DNA from: Nonomuraea sp. NEAU-A123
Lineage (GTDB): Bacteria > Actinomycetota > Actinomycetes > Streptosporangiales > Streptosporangiaceae
Direction: 5' to 3'
Assembly (NCBI RefSeq): GCF_018603905.1
Contig: NZ_JAHFZZ010000008.1
Location: forward strand, 248,001 to 312,000
Length of the DNA stretch: 64,000 nucleotides
The notes under the pieces are model-generated. The model did not search any database and had not been told where the DNA came from. It was given only the letters and a program-made list of their open reading frames with translations. Within the stretch, counting starts at the first letter, position 1. Every line of letters starts with the position of its first letter. Made by a program: the position numbers and the translations under genes. This document shows positions 42,533 through 51,639 of the stretch, one piece after another.

Positions 42533-43015
42533 TCATTCCAGGGGCAGGGGGCGGCGGGGCACGGGTGCGGTGTGGATGAGAGACGTGGTCGTGTGACCGT
42601 ACGGGGTGAACAGGTCGAGGATCGGTTCGAGCTCGTCGACCCCCCGCAGGTGCATCGTGAAGTAGAAGCAGTCGTCGCCGGTCATCCTGTAGCACTCGAC
42701 GATCTGCGGAACCTCCTGGGCGATCTTGGAGATGCGGTGCAGTTCCCGGATCGCCGGACGGATCCGAACCATCACCGTGACCGGAAAACCCAGCGCCCGC
42801 GGGTCGACCTCGGCGCGATAACCGATGATCACTCCCGTCTCCTCCAGCCGCTGCACCCGGTCGGCCACCGCGGGGGCCGACAGCGCGACCCGCCGGCCCA
42901 GCTCGGCGAAGCTCAATCTGGCGTCGACCTGCAGCTCGGCGAGAATGCGAAGGTCGAGGGCGTCCATTCCCTTCGGTTCGTACGCCCGCTCGGGTCTGAT
43001 CTTTCGATTCGCCAT
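42533..43015 (-). CDS. Lrp/AsnC-family regulator
   Basis: This 160-residue regulator has an N-terminal helix-turn-helix (MDALDLRILAELQVDARLSF, SAPAVADRVQRLEETG) and a C-terminal RAM ligand domain (VDPRALGFPVTVMVRIRP, YRMTGDDCFYFTMHL). It probably binds an amino acid. It is divergent, 34 bases away, from the EamA transporter gene, which it likely controls as a typical Lrp-exporter pair. The start may instead be ATG 42967. Confidence 0.92.
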   Translation of the reverse strand: MANRKIRPERAYEPKGMDALDLRILAELQVDARLSFAELGRRVALSAPAVADRVQRLEETGVIIGYRAEVDPRALGFPVTVMVRIRPAIRELHRISKIAQEVPQIVECYRMTGDDCFYFTMHLRGVDELEPILDLFTPYGHTTTSLIHTAPVPRRPLPLE

Positions 43016-43049
43016 TCTCCTAAATTACGGGCTGGCCAACGATGGGGGC

Positions 43050-43976
43050 ATGCCGCCCACCGGCCCTCGCGCCGTACTCTCCGCGGCGCCTCCATGGACC
43101 TACTTCATCGGGAGCGCCGTCTTCCACTACCTCGGCCCGGCTTTCGCCGTGCTCCTGTTCACCAGGCTCGCCCCGCTCGGGGTCGCGGCGCTGAGGATCT
43201 GGAGCGCCGCTCTCGTTTTCGCGCTCTGGCGCCGCCCGTGGCGGACTCTCGCCCGGCTCGACGCCGAGGGCCGTCGTATGATCATCGCTTGGGCCGCGGT
43301 GCTCGCGGCCATGAACGTCTGCTTCTACCTGGCGATCGCCCGCGTGCCCCTGGGAACCGTCGCCGCGATCGAGTTTCTGCCGGTCATCGTGCTGGCCGCG
43401 CTCGGTGCCCGTACCGTTCGTAACCTCGCGGCACTCGTCACAGCCGTCGGCGGTGTCTACGTGCTGACCGGCGTCCGGCTGGCCGGGGACCCGCTGGGGC
43501 TGGCGTTCGCCTTCGCCAACGCGGCGCTGTTCGCCGCCTACATCGTGCTGGCCCACCGTACGGCTCAGCGGCTGCGCGGCGTCGGCGGCATCGACGGGCT
43601 GGCCGCCGCCATGCTCGTCGCCTGCGTGTTCGTCGCGCCGGTGGGCGTTTGGCAGGCCGCTCCCGCGGTGATCGACCCGGTCACGCTCGCCGCCGGGATC
43701 GGGGTGGGGATCTGTTCGTCGGTGATCCCGTACGTGTGCGATCAGCTCGCCATGGCACGCATCGCCCGTTCCACGTACGCGCTGCTGGTGGCGCTGCTTC
43801 CGGCCACGGCGACGGTGATCGGCATCCTGGTGCTCCGGCAGCTCCCCTCACTCGCCGAGGTCGCCGGAATCGGCCTCGTGGTGCTCTCGGTCGCCCTCCA
43901 CCGCGAGCGTCGGACTCCTCAAGCCGAGGAGCGAGCGACACTCCTACAGAAAGGCAAGACGGAATGCGATATGTGA
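43050..43976 (+). CDS. EamA-family transporter (RhtA-like)
   Basis: This 308-residue integral membrane protein has ten hydrophobic segments, beginning PPWTYFIGSAVFHYLGPAFA. The second-half EamA signature is IARSTYALLVALLPATATVI. It resembles RhtA/threonine-homoserine exporters. With the divergent Lrp it forms a likely amino-acid export unit. The ATG at 43050 has a GGGGG site. Its end overlaps the aldo/keto reductase start by 13 bases. Confidence 0.88.
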   Translation: MPPTGPRAVLSAAPPWTYFIGSAVFHYLGPAFAVLLFTRLAPLGVAALRIWSAALVFALWRRPWRTLARLDAEGRRMIIAWAAVLAAMNVCFYLAIARVPLGTVAAIEFLPVIVLAALGARTVRNLAALVTAVGGVYVLTGVRLAGDPLGLAFAFANAALFAAYIVLAHRTAQRLRGVGGIDGLAAAMLVACVFVAPVGVWQAAPAVIDPVTLAAGIGVGICSSVIPYVCDQLAMARIARSTYALLVALLPATATVIGILVLRQLPSLAEVAGIGLVVLSVALHRERRTPQAEERATLLQKGKTECDM

Positions 43977-44944
43977 AGCTGGGCTCGTCGGGTCTGCGGG
44001 TCTCCCGGATCTGCCTGGGCATGATGAGCTACGGCGATCCCGATGCCCGGGACTGGATACTGCGCGAGGACGCGGCCGAGCCGATCGTGCGGCGTGCCGT
44101 CGAGGCGGGTGTGACGTTCTTCGACACCGCCGACATGTACTCGAACGGCGCGAGCGAGAAGATCACCGGGCGGCTGCTCGCCAAGCTCTTCGCACGCCGC
44201 GACGACTACGTCCTCGCCACGAAGGTCTACTTCCCGATGGGGCCGGGCCCGAACGACCGAGGGCTGTCCCGCAAGCACGTGCTGGCCGCCATCGACGCCT
44301 CACTGACCAGGCTCGGAACCGACCATGTCGATCTGTACCAGATCCACCGCTGGGACCACGAGACACCGATCGAGGAGACCATGGAGGCCCTGCACGACGT
44401 GGTGCGGGCCGGCAAGGCGCGGTACATCGGGGCCTCCAGCATGTACGCCTGGCAGTTCGCCAAAGCGCAGCACATTGCTCAGACGGCCGGCTGGACCAGG
44501 TTCGTGTCGATGCAGAACCACTACAACCTGGTCTACCGGGAGGAGGAGCGGGAGATGATCCCGCTCTGCCTGGACCAGGGCGTGGGCGTCATCCCGTGGA
44601 GCCCACTGGCGCGCGGACTGCTCACCGGGAGCCGCCAGCGCGACGGCATGCGGCGTACTGTCCGATCCGGCAGCGACCCGCTGGCCGACAGCATGTACGA
44701 GGACGCGGACTTCGACGTCGTCGACGTGGTGCGTGCGGTCGCCGACGAACGAGGGCTGCCTCCGGCGCAGATCGCGCTCGCCTGGCTGCTCGAGAGGTCC
44801 GGGGTAGCCGCGCCGATCGTCGGGGCGAGCAAGGTGGGTCATCTGGACGACGCGATCGCGGCGGTGGACGTGTCCCTGAGCGGAGAGGAGGCGGCCCGCC
44901 TGGAGGCTCCCTACCGGCCGCACCAGATCATCGGGCACTCCTGA
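43964..44944 (+). CDS. Aldo/keto reductase
   Basis: This 326-residue NADPH-dependent TIM-barrel reductase contains the catalytic tetrad segments FFDTADMYSNG (Asp and Tyr), LATKVYF (Lys) and LYQIHRWD (His). The cofactor site has GVIPWSPLARGLLTG. The substrate is unknown. Translation is coupled to the EamA gene by a 13-base overlap. Confidence 0.93.
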   Translation: MRYVKLGSSGLRVSRICLGMMSYGDPDARDWILREDAAEPIVRRAVEAGVTFFDTADMYSNGASEKITGRLLAKLFARRDDYVLATKVYFPMGPGPNDRGLSRKHVLAAIDASLTRLGTDHVDLYQIHRWDHETPIEETMEALHDVVRAGKARYIGASSMYAWQFAKAQHIAQTAGWTRFVSMQNHYNLVYREEEREMIPLCLDQGVGVIPWSPLARGLLTGSRQRDGMRRTVRSGSDPLADSMYEDADFDVVDVVRAVADERGLPPAQIALAWLLERSGVAAPIVGASKVGHLDDAIAAVDVSLSGEEAARLEAPYRPHQIIGHS

Positions 44945-45098
44945 GAGAGCGGTCTCGTCTCGATCTCGAACAACCCAAGGACGGGGAAAGTTATCGGCTC
45001 GGCCGCAGGGGGCCGACGCGTGTCGTTCTTCAGGAGATCACGAACGCACTAAGAACAGGGGCGTGACCGATCGGACTCCCCAACGAGAAGGAACGCAT

Positions 45099-45746
45099 AT
45101 GAGGACCGGGACGAGGAAAGCTCGGGCTGCTCTGCTCGCCGCCGCAGCAGCAGCCATACCGTTGGCCATCGTGCCCGCACAGGTGGCGCCGGCACAGGCC
45201 GCATCCTCCTCCGCACCCGGGGCGGCGACCGCCGCTGGACACGGCCGAGGCTCCGGGGACTGCGTCACGTCCGGGTTCAAACGCTCGACCGACCAAATCG
45301 AGGTCATCAGCGGCCACCAGACGCAGACGATCACCGGCAGGGGATGGACCGACCTGACCTGCGGCTCGGTGAGCGTGCAGGTGCCAAGAGGGACACATGG
45401 ACACCTCACCGTCTGGGTGAACGCCGAGATCCGATGCAAGGGGCCGAGCGTGATCGGCAATTGGTGCGGGGGCCGTATCGTCGTCGACGGAGTGGCACTG
45501 CCGCCGAGCAACAATTCCGACAATGACCGCTTCGACTGGGACACCGCCAACCCCGATGACCGGCGCTGGCGCGACGGTTCGATGATCGCCGCCGGGTATG
45601 TGACGTGTCCTGCGAACAACTCCAGGATGTACTGCAACAAGAAGATCCAGGTGCAGGCGACCAACAATTCCAGCTCCACCACATTCTGGATCGACGACAC
45701 CATCGTGCGCGCCGAACTGCTGAGGAGACAGCTGTTCCCGCGCTGA
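45099..45746 (+). CDS. Secreted protein of unknown function
   Basis: This 215-residue protein has a Sec signal peptide (ARAALLAAAAAAIPLAIVPA ending APAQA). The mature part is beta-rich with five or six cysteines (GDCVTSGFK, DLTCGSVSVQVPRG, EIRCKG, NWCGGR, YVTCPAN, YCNKKIQVQA). These suggest a disulphide-stabilised extracellular domain of unknown kind. The ATG has GAGAAGGA upstream. Confidence 0.7.
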   Translation: MRTGTRKARAALLAAAAAAIPLAIVPAQVAPAQAASSSAPGAATAAGHGRGSGDCVTSGFKRSTDQIEVISGHQTQTITGRGWTDLTCGSVSVQVPRGTHGHLTVWVNAEIRCKGPSVIGNWCGGRIVVDGVALPPSNNSDNDRFDWDTANPDDRRWRDGSMIAAGYVTCPANNSRMYCNKKIQVQATNNSSSTTFWIDDTIVRAELLRRQLFPR

Positions 45747-45774
45747 TGGAGATTTCCGGCCTGTAGGCGCGGAG

Positions 45775-45815
45775 ACGTGGAACGGCCGGTCCCGGGTGGA
45801 CAGGCCGTTCCACGT
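45775..45815. terminator. Strong hairpin between convergent genes
   Basis: A perfect 13-bp stem (ACGTGGAACGGCC / GGCCGTTCCACGT) with a 15-base loop sits between the secreted-protein gene and the ester-cyclase gene. It is probably a bidirectional terminator. Confidence 0.75.
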
Positions 45816-45830
45816 GCGTGGTGGGCGGGG

Positions 45831-46238
45831 TCAGAGGAGGCCGAGCTGGGCGAGCATGCCGAGCTGGTCGCTGCTGCCCCACCGCTCCACCAGCTTGCCG
45901 TCGGCGAAGCGGCTGATCTGCATGCCGCGGTAGCTGACCTTCTTGCCGGTGGCGGGGTGGCCCATGAGGTCGCCCAGGTGGGTGCCGCTGATGGTGTAGG
46001 CGAAGGCCAGCTCGTCCTCGGTGGCGGTCAGGTGCTCGACCTCGACGTGCAGGTCCGGGAACGCGGTACGCATCTCGGCGAACAGGGCCTTGTACCCCTC
46101 AGGCCCCGGTCCCTGCACCGGCGCGGGATCGTGGTCCACGGCATCGGGCGCGACCACCTCGTCGAAGATGGCGAAGTCGCCGCTCATCACGGCGGTGGCG
46201 AAGCGCTGCTGGGCCGCGAGGTTGGTTTCGTAGGTCAT
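45831..46238 (-). CDS. SnoaL-like ester cyclase family protein
   Basis: This 135-residue protein has the SnoaL/NTF2-like cone fold: FDEVVAPDAVDHDPAPVQ, PDLHVEVEHLTATEDELAFA and RGMQISRFADGKLVERWG. The family includes polyketide cyclases and many uncharacterised stress proteins; without neighbours its substrate is unknown. The start at ATG 46238 follows CCTGAGGAGAGAC. An inverted repeat lies 10 bases upstream. Confidence 0.85.
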   Translation of the reverse strand: MTYETNLAAQQRFATAVMSGDFAIFDEVVAPDAVDHDPAPVQGPGPEGYKALFAEMRTAFPDLHVEVEHLTATEDELAFAYTISGTHLGDLMGHPATGKKVSYRGMQISRFADGKLVERWGSSDQLGMLAQLGLL

Positions 46239-46247
46239 GTCTCTCCT

Positions 46248-46296
46248 CAGGGTCACGTCCACGGACGTGCTGCACATGGATCTTCGCGTGACCCTG
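46248..46296. promoter_or_regulatory. 10-bp inverted repeat upstream of ester cyclase gene
   Basis: CAGGGTCACG and CGTGACCCTG are separated by 29 bases directly upstream of the ester-cyclase start. It is a plausible operator pair or hairpin in the 5' leader. Confidence 0.5.
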
Positions 46297-46503
46297 TTTC
46301 TGCAGGTTAAGCGGTACGTGCCTGCGGGAGCGGGAGCCGGGCGGGCGGGCCCCGGAGCGGCTGCGGACAGGCCGGTGCCTGTTGGACCCAGCTCGCTGAA
46401 CAGGGCTGAGGGTCGCCGGCGGTCGTCAGCGCACGGATGCGACCCGTGTGTTGGCGGCGATCCGGAACACCTGGTGCCGCTTATCCGGTTCGACAGTGGT
46501 CGG

Positions 46504-46971
46504 TCAGAAGCCGAGATCGGTCAGGCCCGGGTGATCGTCCGGGCGGCGCCCCAGGGGCCAGTGGTACTTCCGGTCCGACTCCTGGATCGGCAGGTCGTTG
46601 ATGCTCGCATGCCTTGCCCGCATCAGGCCCTGCTCGTCGAACTCCCAGTTTTCGTTCCCGTACGAGCGGAACCAGTTGCCCGCGTCGTCATGCCACTCGT
46701 AGGCGAAGCGGACCGCGATCCGGTCCCCGGTGAAGGCCCACAGCTCCTTGATCAGCCGGTAGTCGAGCCCTCTGGCCCACTTCCGCCGGAGGAACGCCAC
46801 GATTTCATCATGTCCCGTCGCGAACTCCGCCCGGTTCCGCCAGCGTGAATCCTTGGAGTAGGCCAGCGCCACCTTCTCGGGGTCCCTGGTGTTCCAGCCG
46901 TCTTCCGCCAGCCGGACTTTCTCTATGGCGCTCTCGCGGGTGAACGGAGGCAATGGGGGTCGCGTTGTCAT
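46504..46971 (-). CDS. DUF1348-type NTF2-like protein
   Basis: This 155-residue SnoaL/NTF2-like protein contains VRLAEDGWNTRDPEKVALAY, WRNRAEFATGHDEIVAFL and VRFAYEWHDDAGNWFRSYGN, typical of DUF1348. Function unknown. It lies next to a truncated alcohol dehydrogenase remnant. Confidence 0.85.
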   Translation of the reverse strand: MTTRPPLPPFTRESAIEKVRLAEDGWNTRDPEKVALAYSKDSRWRNRAEFATGHDEIVAFLRRKWARGLDYRLIKELWAFTGDRIAVRFAYEWHDDAGNWFRSYGNENWEFDEQGLMRARHASINDLPIQESDRKYHWPLGRRPDDHPGLTDLGF

Positions 46972-46980
46972 CTCGTCTCC

Positions 46981-47241
46981 TCAGTCGTCGCAGTTCCGCA
47001 CCACAGCGCGACCGATCCCCGACCGCCGTTTCCGCCGACTGCCAGCTTCACGGTTGCGACCGTGATTGCAGGATACTTCTCCGGCCTGAGGCGCCTTGGG
47101 ACGGCCTGCCCCGCGGTCGAGCGGGATCCCGTCGGCGGGCGGGTTGACGCCGCTGGCCTTGACCAGTACCTGGCCCGGGCCGGCGGCGGGTTTCTCCATC
47201 TCGCTCAGGATCAGCGGAGTGCCGAACTCTTGGAGAACCAC
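46981..47241 (-). pseudogene. Truncated alcohol dehydrogenase/quinone reductase
   Basis: A GTG start at 47241 with AAAGGAGG upstream opens VVLQEFGTPLILSEMEKPA and GPGQVLVKASGVNPPADG, the GroES-like N-terminus of zinc-type quinone oxidoreductases. The match stops after about 45 codons, and the remaining frame is unrelated. The Rossmann domain is absent, so this is a deletion remnant of a gene once divergent from gntR. Confidence 0.65.
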
Positions 47242-47378
47242 TACGCCTCCTTTCTGTCTTGTCGGGTGGCTGTGGGGCACCGGCGAAAACGGCGGCCATG
47301 CCGGGATTTCTGGATCTCACCGCATACTGGAAGAATCTCGATGAACAACGGCCTGACAGGCGACGGACCGGAGGATTG

Positions 47379-48113
47379 ATGGCCGAACGACCCGGCAGGA
47401 CACGTACGGAGGAGCCTGCGGCCAAGCGCAGGAGGCCTCGTGCGGGTAGCGGGCAGTCGCTCGGCGACCAGGCATACGAGCACATACGGGCCGCGATCCT
47501 CCAGGGCAGATACCGCCCCAACCAGCGGCTGCCGGAAGACGAGGTGGCGGCGCAGCTCAACAGCAGCCGCACTCCCGTACGCGTCGCCCTGATGCGGCTG
47601 GTCGATCAGGGGCTGGTCGTCCGGGAGCGGCAGGGCTGGGTGGTGCGCGAGCACACGCCGGACGAGATCCGCGAGATCTACGAGGTGCGGTGCGCCCTCG
47701 AGGCGATGGCCACCGGGTTGGCCGCCGTGCGCGCGTCCGAGGAGCAACTGGGCAGGATCGCCGCGTTCTACGACGGGCCGATCGAGGAGTACGTGCAGCG
47801 GCCACGCGCCGAGCTGGGCCGGATGAACCGCGACTTCCACCTGGCCATCGTGCAGGCCTCGGGCAACGGCCGGCTGCTGGACGAATGGCTGCGCAACCGC
47901 GACTTCGGCATCACGTACAACATGGCCGTCCTCTTCACCAGGGACGAGGTCGTCACCTGCGTGGAAGGCCATCAGCGCATTGTCGAGGCGCTGATGCGCC
48001 GCGACCGTGAGAGTGCGGAGAGGCACGCGAGGATCCATGTCGAGGACGTCCAGGCCGCGGCCAGCCGCCGGCTCGACGCCCTGCAGACGTCCGTCGGACT
48101 GTATCTGTCCTGA
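47379..48113 (+). CDS. GntR-family transcriptional regulator (FCD type)
   Basis: This 244-residue regulator has an N-terminal GntR helix-turn-helix (LPEDEVAAQLNSSRTPVR, VRERQGWVVREHTPD). The C-terminal FCD all-helical ligand domain has metal-site-like His/Asp (NRDFHLAIVQAS, EGHQRIVEALMRRD). The start is ATG 47379 after GGAGG. It is divergent from the broken dehydrogenase, its probable lost target. Confidence 0.9.
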   Translation: MAERPGRTRTEEPAAKRRRPRAGSGQSLGDQAYEHIRAAILQGRYRPNQRLPEDEVAAQLNSSRTPVRVALMRLVDQGLVVRERQGWVVREHTPDEIREIYEVRCALEAMATGLAAVRASEEQLGRIAAFYDGPIEEYVQRPRAELGRMNRDFHLAIVQASGNGRLLDEWLRNRDFGITYNMAVLFTRDEVVTCVEGHQRIVEALMRRDRESAERHARIHVEDVQAAASRRLDALQTSVGLYLS

Positions 48114-48122
48114 GCTGAGAAG

Positions 48123-48701
48123 TCAGGGTGCGCGGCGGAGGTGGGTGCGCTGTCCGTCGTGGTCGAGGATGGTCAGGATCTCGGCCGGACCGTCGTGCGC
48201 GCCGAAGGCGTGGGGGATCATCGTGGCGAACTCCGCCGCCTGACCGGCCTCGACCAGGATGGTGCGCTCCCCCAGCAGCAGCACGACAGTCCCCGACAGG
48301 ACGGTGAACCAGTCCCTGCCGGGGTGGACCCCCAGCTCGGCGGTGTCCCGCCGCGGCGGCGGCTTGGTGAGACGGATCTTGGCCACGGTCATGCCGTGCG
48401 GCCCGGGCTCCCGGCTCAGCGTCCAGGTGGTCATCCCCCGCGCCTCATCGCGCTGGGGCCTGATCACCACATCGTCGTCGGTGGCCGACTCCACGAGTTG
48501 ATCGAGGGTGGTCTCCAGGGCGCGGGCGATCGCGGTCAGCTGGTCGAGGCTGATGCGCCGGTGACCCGTCTCGATCCGGCTCAGGGTGGAGGGGCTCAGG
48601 TAGCAGCGGGCGGCCAGGTCGTCGAGTGACCAGCCCCGGGCCGTACGCAGTCCCCTGATCCGCATGCGGACCAGACCGTCGAGATCCCCGTCTTGCTTCA
48701 T
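48123..48701 (-). CDS. XRE-family regulator with cupin domain
   Basis: This 192-residue regulator has an XRE helix-turn-helix at about 10-65 (WSLDDLAARCYLSPSTLSR, SLDQLTAIARALETTLDQL). A C-terminal cupin domain includes VHPGRDWFTVLSGTVVLLLG, and these proteins respond to small ligands. Divergent, 47 bases from the methyltransferase gene, which it probably controls. Confidence 0.9.
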   Translation of the reverse strand: MKQDGDLDGLVRMRIRGLRTARGWSLDDLAARCYLSPSTLSRIETGHRRISLDQLTAIARALETTLDQLVESATDDDVVIRPQRDEARGMTTWTLSREPGPHGMTVAKIRLTKPPPRRDTAELGVHPGRDWFTVLSGTVVLLLGERTILVEAGQAAEFATMIPHAFGAHDGPAEILTILDHDGQRTHLRRAP

Positions 48702-48748
48702 ACGCAAGAGCCTATGCCATGTCGGCAAGACGGGCGTAGGGTCCGAGC

Positions 48749-49609
48749 ATGGCAACCCACCAGCACCAGGACCACCACTCCGCAGCCGGAACCGACGACA
48801 TGGCGATGGCCGAGCTCCTGGACCTAGACGCGGAAGTGCTGCACTCATACCTGTCCGAGCTGACCGCCTGGATCGGCGGGTTCGCCGCCGACCCGGCCCC
48901 TCGCCGCATCCTCGATCTCGGCAGCGGAACCGGTACCGGCACCTTCGCCCTCTTGGAGCGCTTCGTCCAGGCCGACGCGACCGCCCTGGACATCTCCGCG
49001 CCACTACTGCACCACCTCAGGAACAAGGCTGATGAGCTGGGCATGGCTGATCGAGTTCGTACCATTCAGGCGGATCTGGACGCCACATGGCCCGATATCG
49101 CCCCCGTCGACCTGGTGTGGGCGTCCGCGTCCTTGCACCACATGGCAGACCCCGACCGCATGCTCACCAGCGTCTTCGCCGCACTGCGGCCCGGCGGGCT
49201 CCTGGTGGCAGTCGAGATGGACTCCTTCCCGCGCTTCCTGCCCGAAGACCTCGGCATCGGCCGTCCCGGACTCGAGGCGCGCTGCCATGCCGCTATGGCC
49301 GAAGAACACGCCGTCCACGTACCGCATCTCGGCTCCGATTGGGGCCCTCGCCTGATCGTGGCCGGCTTCACCATCGAGGCCGAACGGACCTTCGCCGTCG
49401 ATCTGACGCCCCCGCTTCCCGCCTCCGCCGCCCGCTACGCCCAGGCATCCCTGCGGCGTCTGCGATCCGGCCTGAAGGACCGGCTGAGCGCCGGCGACCT
49501 GGCCGCGCTCGACGCCCTTCTCGACGGCGACGGGCCCGAGGGCATCCTGCGCCGCGGCGACCTCCACGTCCGCACCGCACGGACCGTGTGGGTGGCACGC
49601 CGCCCATGA
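48749..49609 (+). CDS. Class I SAM-dependent methyltransferase
   Basis: This 286-residue methyltransferase has motif I RILDLGSGTGTGTFALLERF, the acidic loop DATALDIS and DLVWASASLHHMADPD, typical of small-molecule methyltransferases. The substrate is unknown. It is divergent from the XRE-cupin regulator. Confidence 0.92.
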   Translation: MATHQHQDHHSAAGTDDMAMAELLDLDAEVLHSYLSELTAWIGGFAADPAPRRILDLGSGTGTGTFALLERFVQADATALDISAPLLHHLRNKADELGMADRVRTIQADLDATWPDIAPVDLVWASASLHHMADPDRMLTSVFAALRPGGLLVAVEMDSFPRFLPEDLGIGRPGLEARCHAAMAEEHAVHVPHLGSDWGPRLIVAGFTIEAERTFAVDLTPPLPASAARYAQASLRRLRSGLKDRLSAGDLAALDALLDGDGPEGILRRGDLHVRTARTVWVARRP

Positions 49610-49715
49610 TGTGGCCTCATACCAGCTCCTAACAGGTCAAATCGACCGCGGCCACAGATGCGAAACGGTGATGAAACAGACTCTTGAGACATTGGATCCA
49701 AATTTGTATCCTACG

Positions 49716-50281
49716 TTGCAAGCCGTACGCACGACCGTGAACGCGTACGGCAGGCTCGACATCGCGGTGTCCACGCCCGGCATCAACATCCGCAAGCGGA
49801 TGGCCGCCTACACTGAGGAGGAGTTCGACCGCATCGTCGGCCTGAACCTCAAGGGCACGTTCTTCTTCCTCCAGGAGACCAGCGCGGTCATGGCGGAGCA
49901 GGGCGGAGGCAGCATCATCGCGTGCTCGTCCATGCGGGCGCTGATGGTCGAGCCCGGCTCGGCGTGTACGCCTCCACGAAGGCGGCCATCCTGCAGATGG
50001 CGCGCGGCCTCGCCTCCGAGGTCGGCCCGCAGGGGGTCCGGGTCAACACCATCGCGCCCGGGGTCATCGACACGCCGCTCACCCGGCCGCTGTGGGACGA
50101 CGTCAAGGCCAGGGACGCCTACAGCGCGCACACCGTCTTCGGCAGGTGGGGCAGCGCTGACGAGGTCGCCTCCGCGGTGGCCTTCCTCGCCAGTGACGCG
50201 GCCTCGTACATCACCGGGACCAACCTCGTCGTCGACGCGGGCTGGACCGTCATCGACGACCGCTTCGACCCGGGACGCTGA
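49716..50281 (+). pseudogene. 5'-truncated, frameshifted short-chain dehydrogenase
   Basis: The frame starting near 49716 gives VNAYGRLDIAVSTPGINI, FDRIVGLNLKGTFFFLQ and GGGSIIACSSMRALMVEPGS (SDR core). It then breaks: the catalytic Tyr/Lys segment GVYASTKAAILQMARG is in another frame from about 49960, which runs to the stop at 50281. One missing base near 49957-49965 explains it. The N-terminal Rossmann glycine motif is absent, so two lesions make it a pseudogene. Confidence 0.85.
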
Positions 50282-50334
50282 CCGGCGGGATATCCGGTTG
50301 CCCTGGTCGCGAGGCCGCTGACAGGATCGCCGCC

Positions 50335-51174
50335 ATGCCTGCCTTCTCCGCGCACGACGGAACCGACCTCGCCTACCACGTGTTCGGAGAAGGCGTCCCG
50401 GTGATCTGCCTGCCGGGCGGCCCGATGCAGGACACCGATTACCTCGGTGAACTCGGCGGCCTGTCGGCGCATCGACAGTTGATCATGGTGGACCTTCGGG
50501 GCACCGGCCGGTCCGCGATACCGGCGGACGCTGCCTCCTACCGCTGCGACCGGCTGGTCGATGATGTCGAGGCGCTGCGCGAACACCTCGGCCTTGACCG
50601 CTTCGACCTGCTCGCGCACTGCGCCGGCGCGAACCTCGCGGCGCTGTACGCGGCCCGGCACCCGGAGCGCGTCGGCAAGCTCGCCCTGATCACTCCGAGC
50701 ACCTTCGCCGTCGGCATCGCGCCCACCGGCGAGTCCCGGCTCGAGATCGCGCGGCTGCGCGAGGACGAGCCCTGGTTCCCGGCGGCCTTCGCGGCCCTTG
50801 AGGCCATCGTGGCCGGCAACGCCACTGACGGCAGCCGGCAGGCCATCGACCCCTTCTTCTACGGCCGATGGGACGCGGCGGCACAAGCCCACCACGCCGC
50901 CCAGAACGGCCATCGGAACGATGAAGCCGCAGCCGCCTTCGGCGCCGAGGGCGCGTACGACCCGGATGCCACCCGCGCGGCACTCTCCGCGTTCAGCGCG
51001 CCGGTGCTGCTGCTCGCCGGAGAGGTCGACCTGAACTCGATTCCGAGCGCCGTGGCCGCATTCGCCGAGCTGTTCCCGAACGCCGAGTTCGCCGTTCAAC
51101 CAGCGGCAGGCCACTTCCCCTGGACCGATGACGCCGACCGGTTCGTGGCGACGACCGCCACGTTCCTCGGCTGA
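50335..51174 (+). CDS. Alpha/beta-hydrolase with Cys in nucleophile elbow
   Basis: This 279-residue alpha/beta-hydrolase has oxyanion PGGPMQDTD, MVDLRGTGRSA and the nucleophile elbow LLAHCAGANLAALYA with Cys96 where Ser is usual. An acid segment AGEVDLNSIP and His in AAGHFPWTDDADRF follow. The Cys may signal altered chemistry (dienelactone-hydrolase-like) or a point change. It has a natural ATG. The next gene is convergent, four bases from its stop. Confidence 0.87.
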   Translation: MPAFSAHDGTDLAYHVFGEGVPVICLPGGPMQDTDYLGELGGLSAHRQLIMVDLRGTGRSAIPADAASYRCDRLVDDVEALREHLGLDRFDLLAHCAGANLAALYAARHPERVGKLALITPSTFAVGIAPTGESRLEIARLREDEPWFPAAFAALEAIVAGNATDGSRQAIDPFFYGRWDAAAQAHHAAQNGHRNDEAAAAFGAEGAYDPDATRAALSAFSAPVLLLAGEVDLNSIPSAVAAFAELFPNAEFAVQPAAGHFPWTDDADRFVATTATFLG

Positions 51175-51178
51175 CCTT

Positions 51179-51535
51179 CTACCCCGGCACGGCGGCGCCC
51201 AGCACGAGCGAGGCGATGGCGAGCGCCAGAAAGCCGCCGGGAAAGGCCACGTTGTAGAGCACGCGGGCCCGTACGTGGGCGGCGACCGCGCCGACGAAGA
51301 ACAGCACGAGGCCGGTCGCGGCGGCGAGACCGACGAAGGGAACACCGACCAGGCCGAGCATGAGCCCGGCCGCTCCGGCCAGCTTGAGCGTGGCGAGCAG
51401 CGGCAGCCAGGATGGCGGGACGCCCACTTCGGCGGCGTTCGCGACGACGAGCCTGGCCCGTGCGAAGTCGGCCACGGCGGCACCGACGTTGACGACGATG
51501 GTCATGACCGCCACGACGACATAAGTGGTGAACAT
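51179..51535 (-). CDS. DoxX-like membrane protein
   Basis: This 118-residue protein has four hydrophobic segments and the DoxX-like pattern: TTYVVVAVMTIVVNVGAA, GVPPSWLPLLATLKLAGAAG and FVGLAAATGLVLFFVGAVAA. Function unknown. The ATG at 51535 with AGAGGA upstream is chosen. It ends four bases from the hydrolase stop. Confidence 0.85.
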   Translation of the reverse strand: MFTTYVVVAVMTIVVNVGAAVADFARARLVVANAAEVGVPPSWLPLLATLKLAGAAGLMLGLVGVPFVGLAAATGLVLFFVGAVAAHVRARVLYNVAFPGGFLALAIASLVLGAAVPG

Positions 51536-51639
51536 TCCTCTACGACGTATCCACCTACAAGGGGATGTGACATCGGAACACCGGCGGGCCGGGCACCATA
51601 AGGTAGGCCATCGACAGGGTTGCCCACAGGAACCCCCGA

